A program made the translations under genes and the position numbers. Source: Paraliobacillus quinghaiensis (GTDB lineage Bacteria > Bacillota > Bacilli > Bacillales > Amphibacillaceae). From it: a stretch of 64,000 nucleotides of DNA. Position 1 is the first letter of the stretch. Each line of letters opens with the position of its first letter. Under the pieces are notes generated by a model. That model ran no database searches. It was not told where the DNA came from and worked only from the letters and a program-made list of their open reading frames with translations. This document shows positions 17,378 through 25,786 of this stretch, in pieces. Where the stretch lies: contig NZ_QJSH01000005.1 in NCBI RefSeq assembly GCF_003426025.1, positions 98,625 through 162,624 on the forward strand. The letters are read 5' to 3'.

Positions 17378-18829
17378 TTAAACTCTTAGACTTCCTTCAG
17401 ATCTAAGAGCAGGGTCTTTCTTCCACAAGCTAAAGGTTACGTAAGCAATAAGGGAAAGGATAATAGATGTGACAACAGCATGCATTCCTAAAGGCTGCGG
17501 ATAGAACGACTGGAACAAAATATAAGAAGAAATGCCGACTATCATCGAAGCAATTGCACCGTATTTATTGCCCTTCTTCCAATAAAGCCCCATCACGATC
17601 GACCATAGAAATGCTGATTCTAATCCACCAATAGCAAATAAATTTAACCATATAATTAAGTCAGGTGGGTTCACCGCCATGAGGAAAACAATAACACCTA
17701 ACAACCCTGTAATACCCATACTAATCAATTGAATCTTTTTACGAGTAGCATCAGGATTTATATAATTTATGTAGATATCCTTTACAATCGTAGAACTAAC
17801 TAATAATAACAACGAATCTACAGTTGACATAATTGCTGCTAATGGTGCAGCTAGTACGACCCCTGCTAACCAAGGTGGTAATACCTCTAAAGCCACAAGT
17901 GGCATGACCCTGTCGCCTACTTCGACCCCCGGAATAATTACTCTGGAAAAAACTCCGATTAAATGCATACAGAGCATAATCACACCAACAACAATTGTTC
18001 CAATAATTAAAGCACGATGAAACGATTTTGAACTTTTATATGACATCGCACGTACAGCAATTTGCGGCAATGCTACCACACCAACCCCAACCAATACCCA
18101 AAAAGATGATACATAGCTAGGTGTCAGCGTTCCCTCTGCACCAAAAGGAGTAATTAGATTAGGGTTTTCTGCTTGAAGCTCGGTAATGATGTTAGATACT
18201 CCACCACCAGAGATGATGATCGCGATTAACAATATTAACGTACCCACAAACATAATGCTACCTTGGATTGAATCGGTTAAAGTAACGGCCCGGAATCCAC
18301 CAACTGTAACATAGATTAAAACGGTAATAACAAAAATAAATAGTGCAGAACGATAAGATAATCCTGTTAGTGACTCAATAAGTCGGCCACCACCAATCCA
18401 CTGTGCAGCCATTGCAGAAAACAGAAATACAACAATACTAAATGAAGATAATAAGACTACCCATTTTGACTGATAGCGTTCCTTTAAAAAGTCGACCATC
18501 GTTATTGCCTTATTTTTTTTCGTTACGATTGCAAATTTCTTCCCTAAAACCATAAGGGTAAAATAGCCTGTTGCCACCTGTGATACAGCCAATAACACCC
18601 AACCTAACCCTTGGTTATAAGCAACACCTGGTCCACCAATAAAACTACTAGCACTTCCGTATGTAGCCGTCATTGTCATCGCAAGCACGAAACCTCCGAG
18701 ACTTCGACCTCCTAAATAATAATCTTCCATGAAGGAATTATTTGTTATCTTCGTTCGACTCGCCGTTAACCCAATAATAAATATAAGTAAAACCGTTCCA
18801 AATAACCAAATCGTTGCTTCAAAATTCAT
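17378..18829 (-). CDS. panF: sodium/pantothenate symporter
   Basis: A 483-residue sodium:solute symporter with about 12-13 membrane segments. The LGGRSLGGFVLAMTMTATYGSASSFIGGPGVAYNQGLGWVLLA block and DSIQGSIMFVG are diagnostic of the SSS family, PanF branch. It imports pantothenate for coenzyme A synthesis with sodium. The ATG at 18829 overlaps the yhdT stop by four bases. The yhdT-panF pair is conserved from Proteobacteria to Bacilli, which strengthens the assignment. Confidence 0.88.
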   Translation of the reverse strand: MNFEATIWLFGTVLLIFIIGLTASRTKITNNSFMEDYYLGGRSLGGFVLAMTMTATYGSASSFIGGPGVAYNQGLGWVLLAVSQVATGYFTLMVLGKKFAIVTKKNKAITMVDFLKERYQSKWVVLLSSFSIVVFLFSAMAAQWIGGGRLIESLTGLSYRSALFIFVITVLIYVTVGGFRAVTLTDSIQGSIMFVGTLILLIAIIISGGGVSNIITELQAENPNLITPFGAEGTLTPSYVSSFWVLVGVGVVALPQIAVRAMSYKSSKSFHRALIIGTIVVGVIMLCMHLIGVFSRVIIPGVEVGDRVMPLVALEVLPPWLAGVVLAAPLAAIMSTVDSLLLLVSSTIVKDIYINYINPDATRKKIQLISMGITGLLGVIVFLMAVNPPDLIIWLNLFAIGGLESAFLWSIVMGLYWKKGNKYGAIASMIVGISSYILFQSFYPQPLGMHAVVTSIILSLIAYVTFSLWKKDPALRSEGSLRV

Positions 18830-19113
18830 TCCTCTTCAAACTCCTCATCATCTAAAGCTACATCCACAAAAAATAATTTTACGGCGATCCACACCAGTAA
18901 AGGCATCATGATAACACTCAGTACACAGCTGTAAAAGAACCATGCAGGTAACCCAAGTATATAGGTATAGGTAGAAACATCGTTGCCTCCAAGTCCATAT
19001 GCAAAAGAAATCCACCAAATAAAATTGAATAGGACTAATCCAATACCTATAAGCGCTTCTTTATTAGCAATCGCAAAGCGATCATCTCTATAATTATTAT
19101 TTTCTTTATTCAA
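18826..19113 (-). CDS. yhdT: YhdT family small membrane protein (DUF997)
   Basis: A 95-residue protein with two membrane helices (LIGIGLVLFNFIWWISFAYGLG, then YILGLPAWFFYSCVLSVIMMPLLVWIAVKLFFV) and an acidic tail (DDEEFEEE). It matches DUF997/YhdT, always found beside panF and possibly a small subunit or chaperone of that symporter. A frame open to 19143 exists, but the TTG at 19113 has GGCGGAG spaced correctly and the upstream ATG has none. Confidence 0.78.
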   Translation of the reverse strand: MNKENNNYRDDRFAIANKEALIGIGLVLFNFIWWISFAYGLGGNDVSTYTYILGLPAWFFYSCVLSVIMMPLLVWIAVKLFFVDVALDDEEFEEE

Positions 19114-19412
19114 ATCTTCTCCGCCCCTATCATTATATTTCATGTGTTATTTTAGTTGTTAATTCTTATTCTAGCATCTTATGTATTATATTTTACTATT
19201 TATTCTTTAACTTTTGCTACAAATAGTTATCGATTTCAAATAAATAAAGGTATCGTGTGATGATAAGTATGGACTGATACATTATCTTATTGATTTTGAA
19301 AGGGTATCTATATCTAAGAGATTTCTATAACTATATGATAGACAAACTAAACTGTAGTTACTATAAGTGAGAGAAAAAAACTATATTAGTAAATGGTATT
19401 AAAAAGTAAAAA
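19114..19412. other. gene-free stretch upstream of yhdT-panF
   Basis: About 300 AT-rich bases that should hold the yhdT promoter. I see no clear -35/-10 pair, ORF or repeat. Confidence 0.4.
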
Positions 19413-19470
19413 TTAGGAACAGACCCTTCATTCATATGGACAAGTGTGTCCTAGAAGAGTCTAATCCTAA
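19413..19470 (-). terminator. long hairpin ending the FAD oxidoreductase transcript
   Basis: Arms TTAGGAACAGACCC and GAGTCTAATCCTAA are complementary with few mismatches and enclose an inner palindrome GGACAAGTGTGTCC. Read on the minus strand it is followed by TTTTTACTTTTT, typical of termination. Confidence 0.6.
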
Positions 19471-19495
19471 TGGATTGATTTATAATTAAGCTAAT

Positions 19496-20701
19496 TTAAA
19501 CGCGCTGTTTTTGATACAAACTCATCGCAGGATGAGAGCCTTTTGTAATAATATCTTGTATTATTTTTGCAAGTACTCCGCTGTAGACTAATCCATTATC
19601 TCCATAGGCAAATAAGAAAAAGCAGTTTGGGAATTCTTCGTATTCTCCAATCATCGGCAATCCATCATGAGTACCTCCATAAAAAGCTCCTAAATAGTAT
19701 TCAGGATTTACCTGTATATTGGGGAAAAGCTTATTAAATTCCTCAATTAGCTTGTATTTCTTATGCATAATCTTAGAATCACGATCATCTGGATAAGTCG
19801 TATTATCATCTAACCCACCAATTATAATACGATTGTCTTTAGTTGTCCGCATATAAATGTATGGTCTTGCGGTTTCCCAAATTAAGGTACGCTTATGCCA
19901 ATCTGTAAATTCTGTGACAGGATTAGTCACTACTGCATAGGAGCTAGTCATTAAAGCATTTTCTTCTTTTTTAAATTCTAACCCTTCATATCCAGCCGCA
20001 ATAATGACATGACGGGCTTGAATTGAGTGACCTTTATCTGTAAAAAACGTTGCTTTTTCCTTCTCTAACTTCTTTCCAGTTATATTTGTCTGCTCATAAA
20101 TAGAAACCCCTTTTTTATGAGCCTCTTTTAACAATCCATGATTGTATTTGAAAGGATTAAGTTCACCATCATCATATGTATAAAGAGCTGATTCTTTTTG
20201 AAAAGGATATTGTTGGTTGATTTGCTTTTCTGTAAGTAAATCAGCCTTGAACCCATGTTTATCCAAATAGTAATACTCTTTATTTAGCTTTTCAACACCT
20301 GCTTTATCGCTAGCATAATATAGTGTATCTCTCCGAATAAATTCAGGGTCCATTTCCATAGAAACACATTGTTTTTCAATATCATTTACAGCTTCTTCAC
20401 ATAGTTTCATATGCTGAATAGCTGCCTTCTCTCCAAACGAATTGACTAATTCAAATAACATCTTATCACCAAGGTATTGTATAAGTGCGGTATTCGCGCA
20501 TGTACTCCCTAAGCCAATTTTACGTTTATCTACAACAACTACTTTTAGATCAGTATCGCTTAGGTAATGAGCACATTGAGCACCCGAACTTCCACCACCA
20601 ATAATTAAAACATCACATGCTATATCTTGTTCAATCATAGGATAGCTAGGTGCATCAGGAAAAGTTGAAGGCCAGTAAAACTTGCCGCTTTGTAAATCCA
20701 T
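19496..20701 (-). CDS. FAD-dependent oxidoreductase (DAO family)
   Basis: A 401-residue D-amino-acid-oxidase-type flavoenzyme. The dinucleotide fold is at about residues 28-40 (VLIIGGGSSGAQCAHYL); later motifs are a central substrate domain and the C-terminal GDNGLVYSGVLAKII FAD-binding block. Relatives include gamma-glutamylputrescine oxidase and glycine oxidase-like proteins; the substrate cannot be fixed. An upstream in-frame extension to 20797 was rejected: ATG 20701 follows CAAGGAGTGAACGAG, and the extension runs through a palindromic repeat. No operon partner. Confidence 0.8.
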   Translation of the reverse strand: MDLQSGKFYWPSTFPDAPSYPMIEQDIACDVLIIGGGSSGAQCAHYLSDTDLKVVVVDKRKIGLGSTCANTALIQYLGDKMLFELVNSFGEKAAIQHMKLCEEAVNDIEKQCVSMEMDPEFIRRDTLYYASDKAGVEKLNKEYYYLDKHGFKADLLTEKQINQQYPFQKESALYTYDDGELNPFKYNHGLLKEAHKKGVSIYEQTNITGKKLEKEKATFFTDKGHSIQARHVIIAAGYEGLEFKKEENALMTSSYAVVTNPVTEFTDWHKRTLIWETARPYIYMRTTKDNRIIIGGLDDNTTYPDDRDSKIMHKKYKLIEEFNKLFPNIQVNPEYYLGAFYGGTHDGLPMIGEYEEFPNCFFLFAYGDNGLVYSGVLAKIIQDIITKGSHPAMSLYQKQRV

Positions 20702-20720
20702 CTCGTTCACTCCTTGTATT

Positions 20721-20773
20721 TGGTGCCTGTCACTTCCCGGATTTTGTCGATGATTAGACCTAGGAAGACACCA
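20721..20773. repeat. dispersed palindromic element, copy 3
   Basis: TGGTGCCTGTCACTTCCCGG on the left and CTAGGAAGACACCA on the right around TTTTGTCGATGATTAG. It shares its left arm almost exactly with the right arm of copy 1. It lies just upstream of the FAD oxidoreductase ribosome site. Confidence 0.7.
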
Positions 20774-20867
20774 TAGAATTATACTTAATATAAACAACTT
20801 TATAATAATTATTAGAGTGAATTGAACTTACCTTGTGCAGCATGGTTGAATCAGAAACGAAAAAGGA

Positions 20868-20892
20868 AGAACAGTCTACTGTCCTTCCTCCT
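20868..20892 (-). terminator. probable terminator of the maltogenic amylase gene
   Basis: Stem GGAAGGACAG/CTGTTCTTCC on the minus strand (one G-U pair, four-base loop), followed by TTTTTCGTTTC. It lies beyond two other hairpins downstream of the amylase stop. Confidence 0.6.
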
Positions 20893-20913
20893 TAATCATC
20901 TTAATTCTTTTAT

Positions 20914-21003
20914 CCCGGTGTAATCGTCCGTAAAACTCCCACTTCAAAACATCGAGAAAAATCAAAATTGTTTAAGTGGGAGTAAACGGACGCTAACACC
21001 CCG
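20914..21003. repeat. 90-bp imperfect palindrome
   Basis: Left arm 20914-20944 (includes CGTCCGTAAAACTCCCACTT) pairs with right arm 20974-21003 (AAGTGGGAGTAAACGGACG plus CTAACACC) around an AT-rich loop of about 29 bases. Much longer than a terminator and without a T tract; it looks like a mobile palindromic repeat. Confidence 0.6.
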
Positions 21004-21018
21004 AATGGTTCAGCTAAC

Positions 21019-21053
21019 AATCAGTGGGGGAAGAGCAAAAACCCCCACTGATT
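21019..21053. terminator. 12-bp stem loop just after the amylase stop
   Basis: AATCAGTGGGGG and CCCCCACTGATT are perfectly complementary with an 11-base loop (about 21018-21053). No T run follows on the minus strand, so it may protect the amylase mRNA 3' end rather than terminate. Confidence 0.45.
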
Positions 21054-21059
21054 GAAGAT

Positions 21060-22817
21060 TCACTTTATAGAAAAGCATTTAAAACCATAAGCAGGGAGCT
21101 CTACAACAGCATTATCAGAGAATGAAATACTTTTTTCTTCAAATAATTCTATACTTTTCTTCTTCTGTAATGCGTCTACATCAATTGCTTGAGCCTGATC
21201 ACAATTATTTAGAACAAAAACTAATTGTTCTTGGTTTAACTTTTTCTCATATACAACTATATCCTTCTCTTCGTCTACTTGTAGAAAACGAAAAGCCCCT
21301 CGGTTACCAAAAGCAGGAATGTCTTTTCGCATCTGTATTAATTTTTTAACAAAATTGAATAAGTCGCGATCTTGTTTATTTTCATCCCATTCCATACAAG
21401 CACGACACCCAGGGTCATTTCCGCCGGCCATTCCAATTTCATCCCCATAATAAATACACGGTGTACCTATAAATGATAATTGAAATAAATAAAGTAATCG
21501 AACACGTTCTTTTACCCCTTTGGCTAGTGTCAAAATTCTCGCTGTATCATGACTATCTAACAGGTTAAAAGAAACTTCATTTACATTCTGGGGATACATG
21601 TGTAAAACATTGGTAATGCTATCAGCAAACTCTATTGACTTCATAGATTGTTTTCCAAAAAAGTCTATAGCTCCATTAGTAAATGGATAGTTCATTACCG
21701 CATCAAATTGGTCTCCTTGCAACCAAGGCATCGAATCATGCCAAATTTCGCCTAAGATATAAGCATCAGATTTCGCTTCTTTTACCACCTGACGAAATTC
21801 TCTCCAAAAAGCACTGTCAATTTCATTTGCTACATCTAATCGCCAACCATCGATATCAAATTCTTCTATCCAATATCGAGCAACATCAAACAAATGTTCT
21901 TTTACAGCGGGATTTGCTGTATCTAATTTAGGCATATTGGCAACAAAGCCAAAGGTGTCATAATTCGGGTTAGGTTTTGTTTGCAATGGGAAATCCCAGA
22001 TATGAAACCAATCTTTATAACGAGAGGACTCTCCATTTTTTAAAACGTCCTGGAATGATTCAAAATAGTAGCCGCTATGATTAAATACCGCATCTAACAT
22101 CACTCGAATACCACGTTGATGACATTCCTTTACCAACTTACGAAACGTTTCTTTATCTCCAAACTGCGGATCAATTTCCATATAATCAATGGTGTCATAT
22201 TTATGATTCGAATGTGCTTTGAAAATGGGGCAAAAGTAGATCCCTGTAATACCAATTTCTTCTAAATGATCTAAATGATCAATTACTCCCTGGAAATCAC
22301 CACCAAAAAAGTTTGTTGGCGTTGGTTTAGCGCTCCCCCATTCCAAACCTTCATCAGGTGTTAGAGTTGGATCTCCATTACCGAATCTTTCAGGAAAAAT
22401 TTGATACCAAACGGTGTCTTTTACCCATTCAGGCGCTGTGAATGTATCCACTTTATGCAAGTATGGGAAACAGAAATAACAACCAATATCTTCTGGCGGC
22501 TCTTGATAAAAACCACGTTCTGTATATATTAATGTTTCTCCATCTACTCCTTCACAATGAAAAGCATATCTTAGTCGATAGTATGTTGGCTTTACTGAAA
22601 CCTTCCAAAAATCAAACAAATTCGTAGACCCTGTTTTCTCCATTTTTAGCGTTTGATACTGCCATTCTTCGTCTTTAAAATCATATGGATCACCGTAAAT
22701 AAGAGACACTTGCTCCATATCATCTTTTTTTGTTTGTAGCATAATGTGTAAATTCTTATCATCATATGCATAAGCGAATTGATTTAACGCTCGATGATAG
22801 ATTGCTTGTTTTAGCAT
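21060..22817 (-). CDS. intracellular maltogenic amylase/neopullulanase (GH13_20)
   Basis: A 585-residue alpha-amylase-family enzyme with an N-terminal carbohydrate-binding beta domain (about 1-125), a (beta/alpha)8 barrel and a C-terminal beta domain. The catalytic triad is intact: nucleophile D328 (DGWRLDVANE), acid/base E357 (GEIWH) and D424 (LLDSHDT). The N-terminal domain and PTPTNFFGGDFQGVIDHLD fit the cyclomaltodextrinase/neopullulanase branch, equivalent to Bacillus YvdF/BbmA. No signal peptide is present, so it cuts imported maltodextrins in the cytoplasm. It is divergent from mdxEFG, sharing a control region with LacI-type operators. AAAGGAGG precedes the ATG. Confidence 0.9.
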   Translation of the reverse strand: MLKQAIYHRALNQFAYAYDDKNLHIMLQTKKDDMEQVSLIYGDPYDFKDEEWQYQTLKMEKTGSTNLFDFWKVSVKPTYYRLRYAFHCEGVDGETLIYTERGFYQEPPEDIGCYFCFPYLHKVDTFTAPEWVKDTVWYQIFPERFGNGDPTLTPDEGLEWGSAKPTPTNFFGGDFQGVIDHLDHLEEIGITGIYFCPIFKAHSNHKYDTIDYMEIDPQFGDKETFRKLVKECHQRGIRVMLDAVFNHSGYYFESFQDVLKNGESSRYKDWFHIWDFPLQTKPNPNYDTFGFVANMPKLDTANPAVKEHLFDVARYWIEEFDIDGWRLDVANEIDSAFWREFRQVVKEAKSDAYILGEIWHDSMPWLQGDQFDAVMNYPFTNGAIDFFGKQSMKSIEFADSITNVLHMYPQNVNEVSFNLLDSHDTARILTLAKGVKERVRLLYLFQLSFIGTPCIYYGDEIGMAGGNDPGCRACMEWDENKQDRDLFNFVKKLIQMRKDIPAFGNRGAFRFLQVDEEKDIVVYEKKLNQEQLVFVLNNCDQAQAIDVDALQKKKSIELFEEKSISFSDNAVVELPAYGFKCFSIK

Positions 22818-22840
22818 ATAGTATTTTCCTCCTTTTAATT

Positions 22841-22854
22841 ACAAACGTTTGCGC
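22841..22854. promoter_or_regulatory. LacI-type operator near the amylase gene
   Basis: Read on the minus strand this is GCGCAAACGTTTGT, centred on the palindrome CAAACGTTTG. It closely matches the site at 23041-23054, and lies between the amylase start and its promoter region. Likely a target of the LacI-family regulator at 26782. Confidence 0.65.
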
Positions 22855-22934
22855 AATTTTTTTGTTTATCTATAATTACACTTTAAACTATTAATAGATA
22901 ACTTACTATTATTATACAAAACATAAACATAATA

Positions 22935-22948
22935 TGTAAGCGTTTTTG
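22935..22948. promoter_or_regulatory. cre-like site (catabolite repression)
   Basis: TGTAAGCGTTTTTG matches the CcpA cre consensus TGWAANCGNTNWCA except for the last two bases. It lies midway between the divergent amylase and mdxE genes, where carbon catabolite control would be expected. Confidence 0.4.
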
Positions 22949-22997
22949 TTATTAATTTGTAAGAGTAATTTATTAAATAATTTTTTTAAATTTATGG

Positions 22998-23026
22998 TTG
23001 CAAAAAAATAAATCACTCGCTATAAT
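22998..23026 (+). promoter_or_regulatory. mdxEFG promoter
   Basis: TTGCAA (22998-23003) and TATAAT (23021-23026) are 17 bases apart, a strong sigma-A promoter. The operator at 23041 lies about 15 bases after the -10 box, over the start of the transcript. Confidence 0.8.
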
Positions 23027-23040
23027 TGTAAACAAGATGT

Positions 23041-23054
23041 GCGCAAGCGTTTTC
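23041..23054. promoter_or_regulatory. LacI-type operator of mdxEFG
   Basis: GCGCAAGCGTTTTC, nearly the same as the minus-strand site GCGCAAACGTTTGT near the amylase gene. Its place just after the promoter suits repression by blocking transcription initiation or escape. Confidence 0.65.
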
Positions 23055-23102
23055 ACAAAACTCATCTTAATCTACTAAAAATATATTGGAGGTTAATTAG
23101 TT

Positions 23103-24428
23103 ATGAAGAAATGGTTTTTGTCTTTTGTAGGAATAATATTTATTGTCGGTTTGTTAACTGCTTGTGGTCCTGATGACGCAGATGAAAATGCTTCAAGCAA
23201 TGATACAAACAACGAAGGTACAACAGAAAACGAAGGTACAACAAACGATGAAGCTTCTGAAGAGTCTTCAATGCCTGAAAAACCAGAGAAACTTACAATC
23301 TGGATTAATGCAGAGGAAAAACAAGAAGAAGCTGTTGGTCAAATTGCAGAAAAATATACTGAAGAGACTGGAATTGAAATCGAAGCAATTCCTATCAATA
23401 TGTTAGACCAAGTTGAGAAATTAGGCGTAGAGGGTCCTGCTGGTAATGGTCCCGATGTCATTTTCCAACCACATGATAGAATAGGAGATTTAGTTCTTAA
23501 AGGACTTATTGATCCGGTTGACCTTGGAGATAAAACTAGCGAATATGCAGAATCTGCAGTAAACGCTGTAACAAATGATGGCGATGTTTGGGGATACCCT
23601 GCAGTAACAGAAACTTATGCATTATTTTATAATAGTAGTTTAGTAGATGGTACACCAGAAACAATGGAAGAAATAATGACAATTGCAGAAGAGCAAACAA
23701 ACGCTGCCAACGATGAGTATGGATTCTTAATGGAAGCTGCTAACTTCTATTTCACATATCCATTCTTCTCTGGTAACGGTGCTTACGTATTTGCTAACGA
23801 GAACGGTAATTATGACATTAGTGACATTGGTTTGAATAACGAAGGCGCAGTTGAAGGCGGAAAGTTAATTCAATCATGGTTCGATAAAGGATACATGCCA
23901 CAAGACTTAACTCCTGATATCATGAATGGATTATTCAAAGAAGGAAAAGTTGCAACTGTAATCAATGGTCCTTGGATGGTAAGAGAATATTCAGAAGCGC
24001 TTGGAGATGACTTAAAAGCTGCTCCATTACCATTACTTGATAACGGTGAAAATCCAAAATCTTTCGTAGGTGTTAAAGCTTACTTACTTTCTTACTACTC
24101 AGAAAATAAAGAGTGGGCACAAGACTTCATGTCATTTGTTACAAATTCAGAAAATGCAATGCTTTACTATGATGTAGCTGGTGAAATGCCTGCGCGTGTT
24201 GACTCAATTGATAATCCTGCTATTGCAGATGACCCTATTTACTCAGCATTTGCAGAACAAGCAACTTATGGTGAACCAATGCCTGGTGTACCAGCAATGC
24301 AACAAGTTTGGGATCCAATTAACAATGCTTTATCATTTATTTCTAAAGGCGAACCTGTTGAAGAAGTACTTAATGAAGCTGTACAAATAATTAAAGACAA
24401 CATTGAAGCATCTGGAGCAACAGAATAG
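23103..24428 (+). CDS. mdxE: maltodextrin ABC transporter solute-binding lipoprotein
   Basis: A 441-residue extracytoplasmic binding protein. It has a lipoprotein signal with lipobox LLTAC (Cys21), then a low-complexity acidic linker with two NEGTT repeats, then a family-1 solute-binding fold (LTIWINAEEKQEEAVGQIAEKYTEETGIEIEAI; GPDVIFQPHDRIGDL). It captures maltodextrins outside the membrane and hands them to MdxF/MdxG. First gene of the operon, with TTGGAGG ahead of the ATG and a LacI-type operator upstream. A hairpin follows its stop, which would favour higher production of MdxE than of the permeases. No ATPase gene is present; a shared MsmX-type ATPase elsewhere is expected. Confidence 0.9.
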   Translation: MKKWFLSFVGIIFIVGLLTACGPDDADENASSNDTNNEGTTENEGTTNDEASEESSMPEKPEKLTIWINAEEKQEEAVGQIAEKYTEETGIEIEAIPINMLDQVEKLGVEGPAGNGPDVIFQPHDRIGDLVLKGLIDPVDLGDKTSEYAESAVNAVTNDGDVWGYPAVTETYALFYNSSLVDGTPETMEEIMTIAEEQTNAANDEYGFLMEAANFYFTYPFFSGNGAYVFANENGNYDISDIGLNNEGAVEGGKLIQSWFDKGYMPQDLTPDIMNGLFKEGKVATVINGPWMVREYSEALGDDLKAAPLPLLDNGENPKSFVGVKAYLLSYYSENKEWAQDFMSFVTNSENAMLYYDVAGEMPARVDSIDNPAIADDPIYSAFAEQATYGEPMPGVPAMQQVWDPINNALSFISKGEPVEEVLNEAVQIIKDNIEASGATE

Positions 24429-24437
24429 ATTAATCTT

Positions 24438-24471
24438 CACTATATGGGAAGTTAACGCTTCCCATTTAGTG
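24438..24471 (+). promoter_or_regulatory. intercistronic hairpin between mdxE and mdxF
   Basis: Stem CACTATATGGGAAG/CTTCCCATTTAGTG with loop TTAACG, followed by a short T-rich run (TTTCTATT). Probably a partial terminator or mRNA stabiliser that lowers expression of mdxF and mdxG relative to the binding protein. Confidence 0.6.
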
Positions 24472-24496
24472 TTTCTATTAAAGGAGGGAACTAATT

Positions 24497-25786
24497 GTGG
24501 CTTCGCAGAAAAAGAAATTTGATTTATCACAGCGCAGAAATATCGCAACAATATTGTCTATAATCCCTGGTATAGGACAATTTTATAACCGTCGAATTAT
24601 GAAAGGGGTTCTACTACTTCTTATTTCCTCTGCCTTTTTAATAGCAACTTGGGATTACATTGACATAGGAATTTGGGGGCTTTTCACACTTGGAACAGTT
24701 CCAAGAGAACACCACTCCATCCAATTACTTATTCAAGGATTTATCTCACTGATTGTTCTAGCATTTGCGATTGCAATATACGCCTACAACCTAATGGATG
24801 CACGTAAAGATGCAATTGCAATAGAAAACGGTAAACCAAATCCAACTTTACTTCAAGGTATAAGAGATTTTTATAACAATGGCTTTCCATATTTTATGGT
24901 TTTGCCTGGTTTAGGAATGTTATTGTTTATTGTTGTATTACCACTTATGTTTATGGTTGCACTTGCGTTTACAAACTACAATCAATATAATGCCCCGCCT
25001 AGAAAGCTTCTTGATTGGGTTGGGTTTGATAACTTTGTAAACTTGGTTAACATTGATATTTGGCAAGATACATTTGTAAATGTATTTACTTGGACTATTA
25101 TTTGGACAGTTGTAGCGACTACATTGCAAATTGTGCTTGGATTATTCTTGGCACTACTTGTTAATGATAAACGTATTAAATTTAAACGAACAATTCGTAC
25201 TGTCTTTATCTTACCTTGGGCTGTACCAGCATTTGTATCAATTTTAATATTTTCAGCACTTTTTAACCCTACTTTCGGCGCAATTAATCGAGATATATTA
25301 AGTCAATTTAATCTAATGATTCCATGGTTATCTGATCCGTTTTGGGCTAAAATCGCCTTGATTATGATACAAACATGGTTGGGCTTCCCATTTGTATTTG
25401 CATTATTTACAGGGGTACTACAAAGTGTACCAGCTGATATGTATGAAGCTGCTGAGATAGATGGTAGTACAAGGTGGCAAAAATTTCAATTCATTACCTT
25501 GCCACACATTCTATTTGCTACAGCACCATTATTAATCATGCAATATGCACAAAATTTTAATAACTTTAATATTATTTATCTATTTAATGAAGGATTACCA
25601 GCAGTACGAGGGCAAAATGCCGGTGGAACAGATATACTGATATCATGGGTGTACAAGCTGACCTTTGAGACAAATAATTATAATATGGCAGCTGCAATTA
25701 CAATTATAATGGGTATAATAGTAATGGGATTTGCCTTCTATCAATTCAGAAAAACCGCATCATTTAAAGAGGAGGGACGTTACTAA
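24497..25786 (+). CDS. mdxF: maltodextrin ABC transporter permease
   Basis: A 429-residue MalF-type inner-membrane permease. An N-terminal extension with about three helices (residues 15-110) precedes the core of six helices. The EAA coupling loop reads YEAAEIDGSTRWQKFQFITLP. The start is GTG at 24497, behind AAGGAGG. The stop overlaps the mdxG start by one base (TAATG). It pairs with MdxG to form the transmembrane channel for maltodextrins delivered by MdxE. Confidence 0.9.
   Translation: MASQKKKFDLSQRRNIATILSIIPGIGQFYNRRIMKGVLLLLISSAFLIATWDYIDIGIWGLFTLGTVPREHHSIQLLIQGFISLIVLAFAIAIYAYNLMDARKDAIAIENGKPNPTLLQGIRDFYNNGFPYFMVLPGLGMLLFIVVLPLMFMVALAFTNYNQYNAPPRKLLDWVGFDNFVNLVNIDIWQDTFVNVFTWTIIWTVVATTLQIVLGLFLALLVNDKRIKFKRTIRTVFILPWAVPAFVSILIFSALFNPTFGAINRDILSQFNLMIPWLSDPFWAKIALIMIQTWLGFPFVFALFTGVLQSVPADMYEAAEIDGSTRWQKFQFITLPHILFATAPLLIMQYAQNFNNFNIIYLFNEGLPAVRGQNAGGTDILISWVYKLTFETNNYNMAAAITIIMGIIVMGFAFYQFRKTASFKEEGRY

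Noticed and set aside
20702..20797. N-terminal extension of the FAD oxidoreductase
   Set aside because: It is translated from the dispersed palindromic repeat; ATG 20701 has a strong ribosome site right before the conserved fold.
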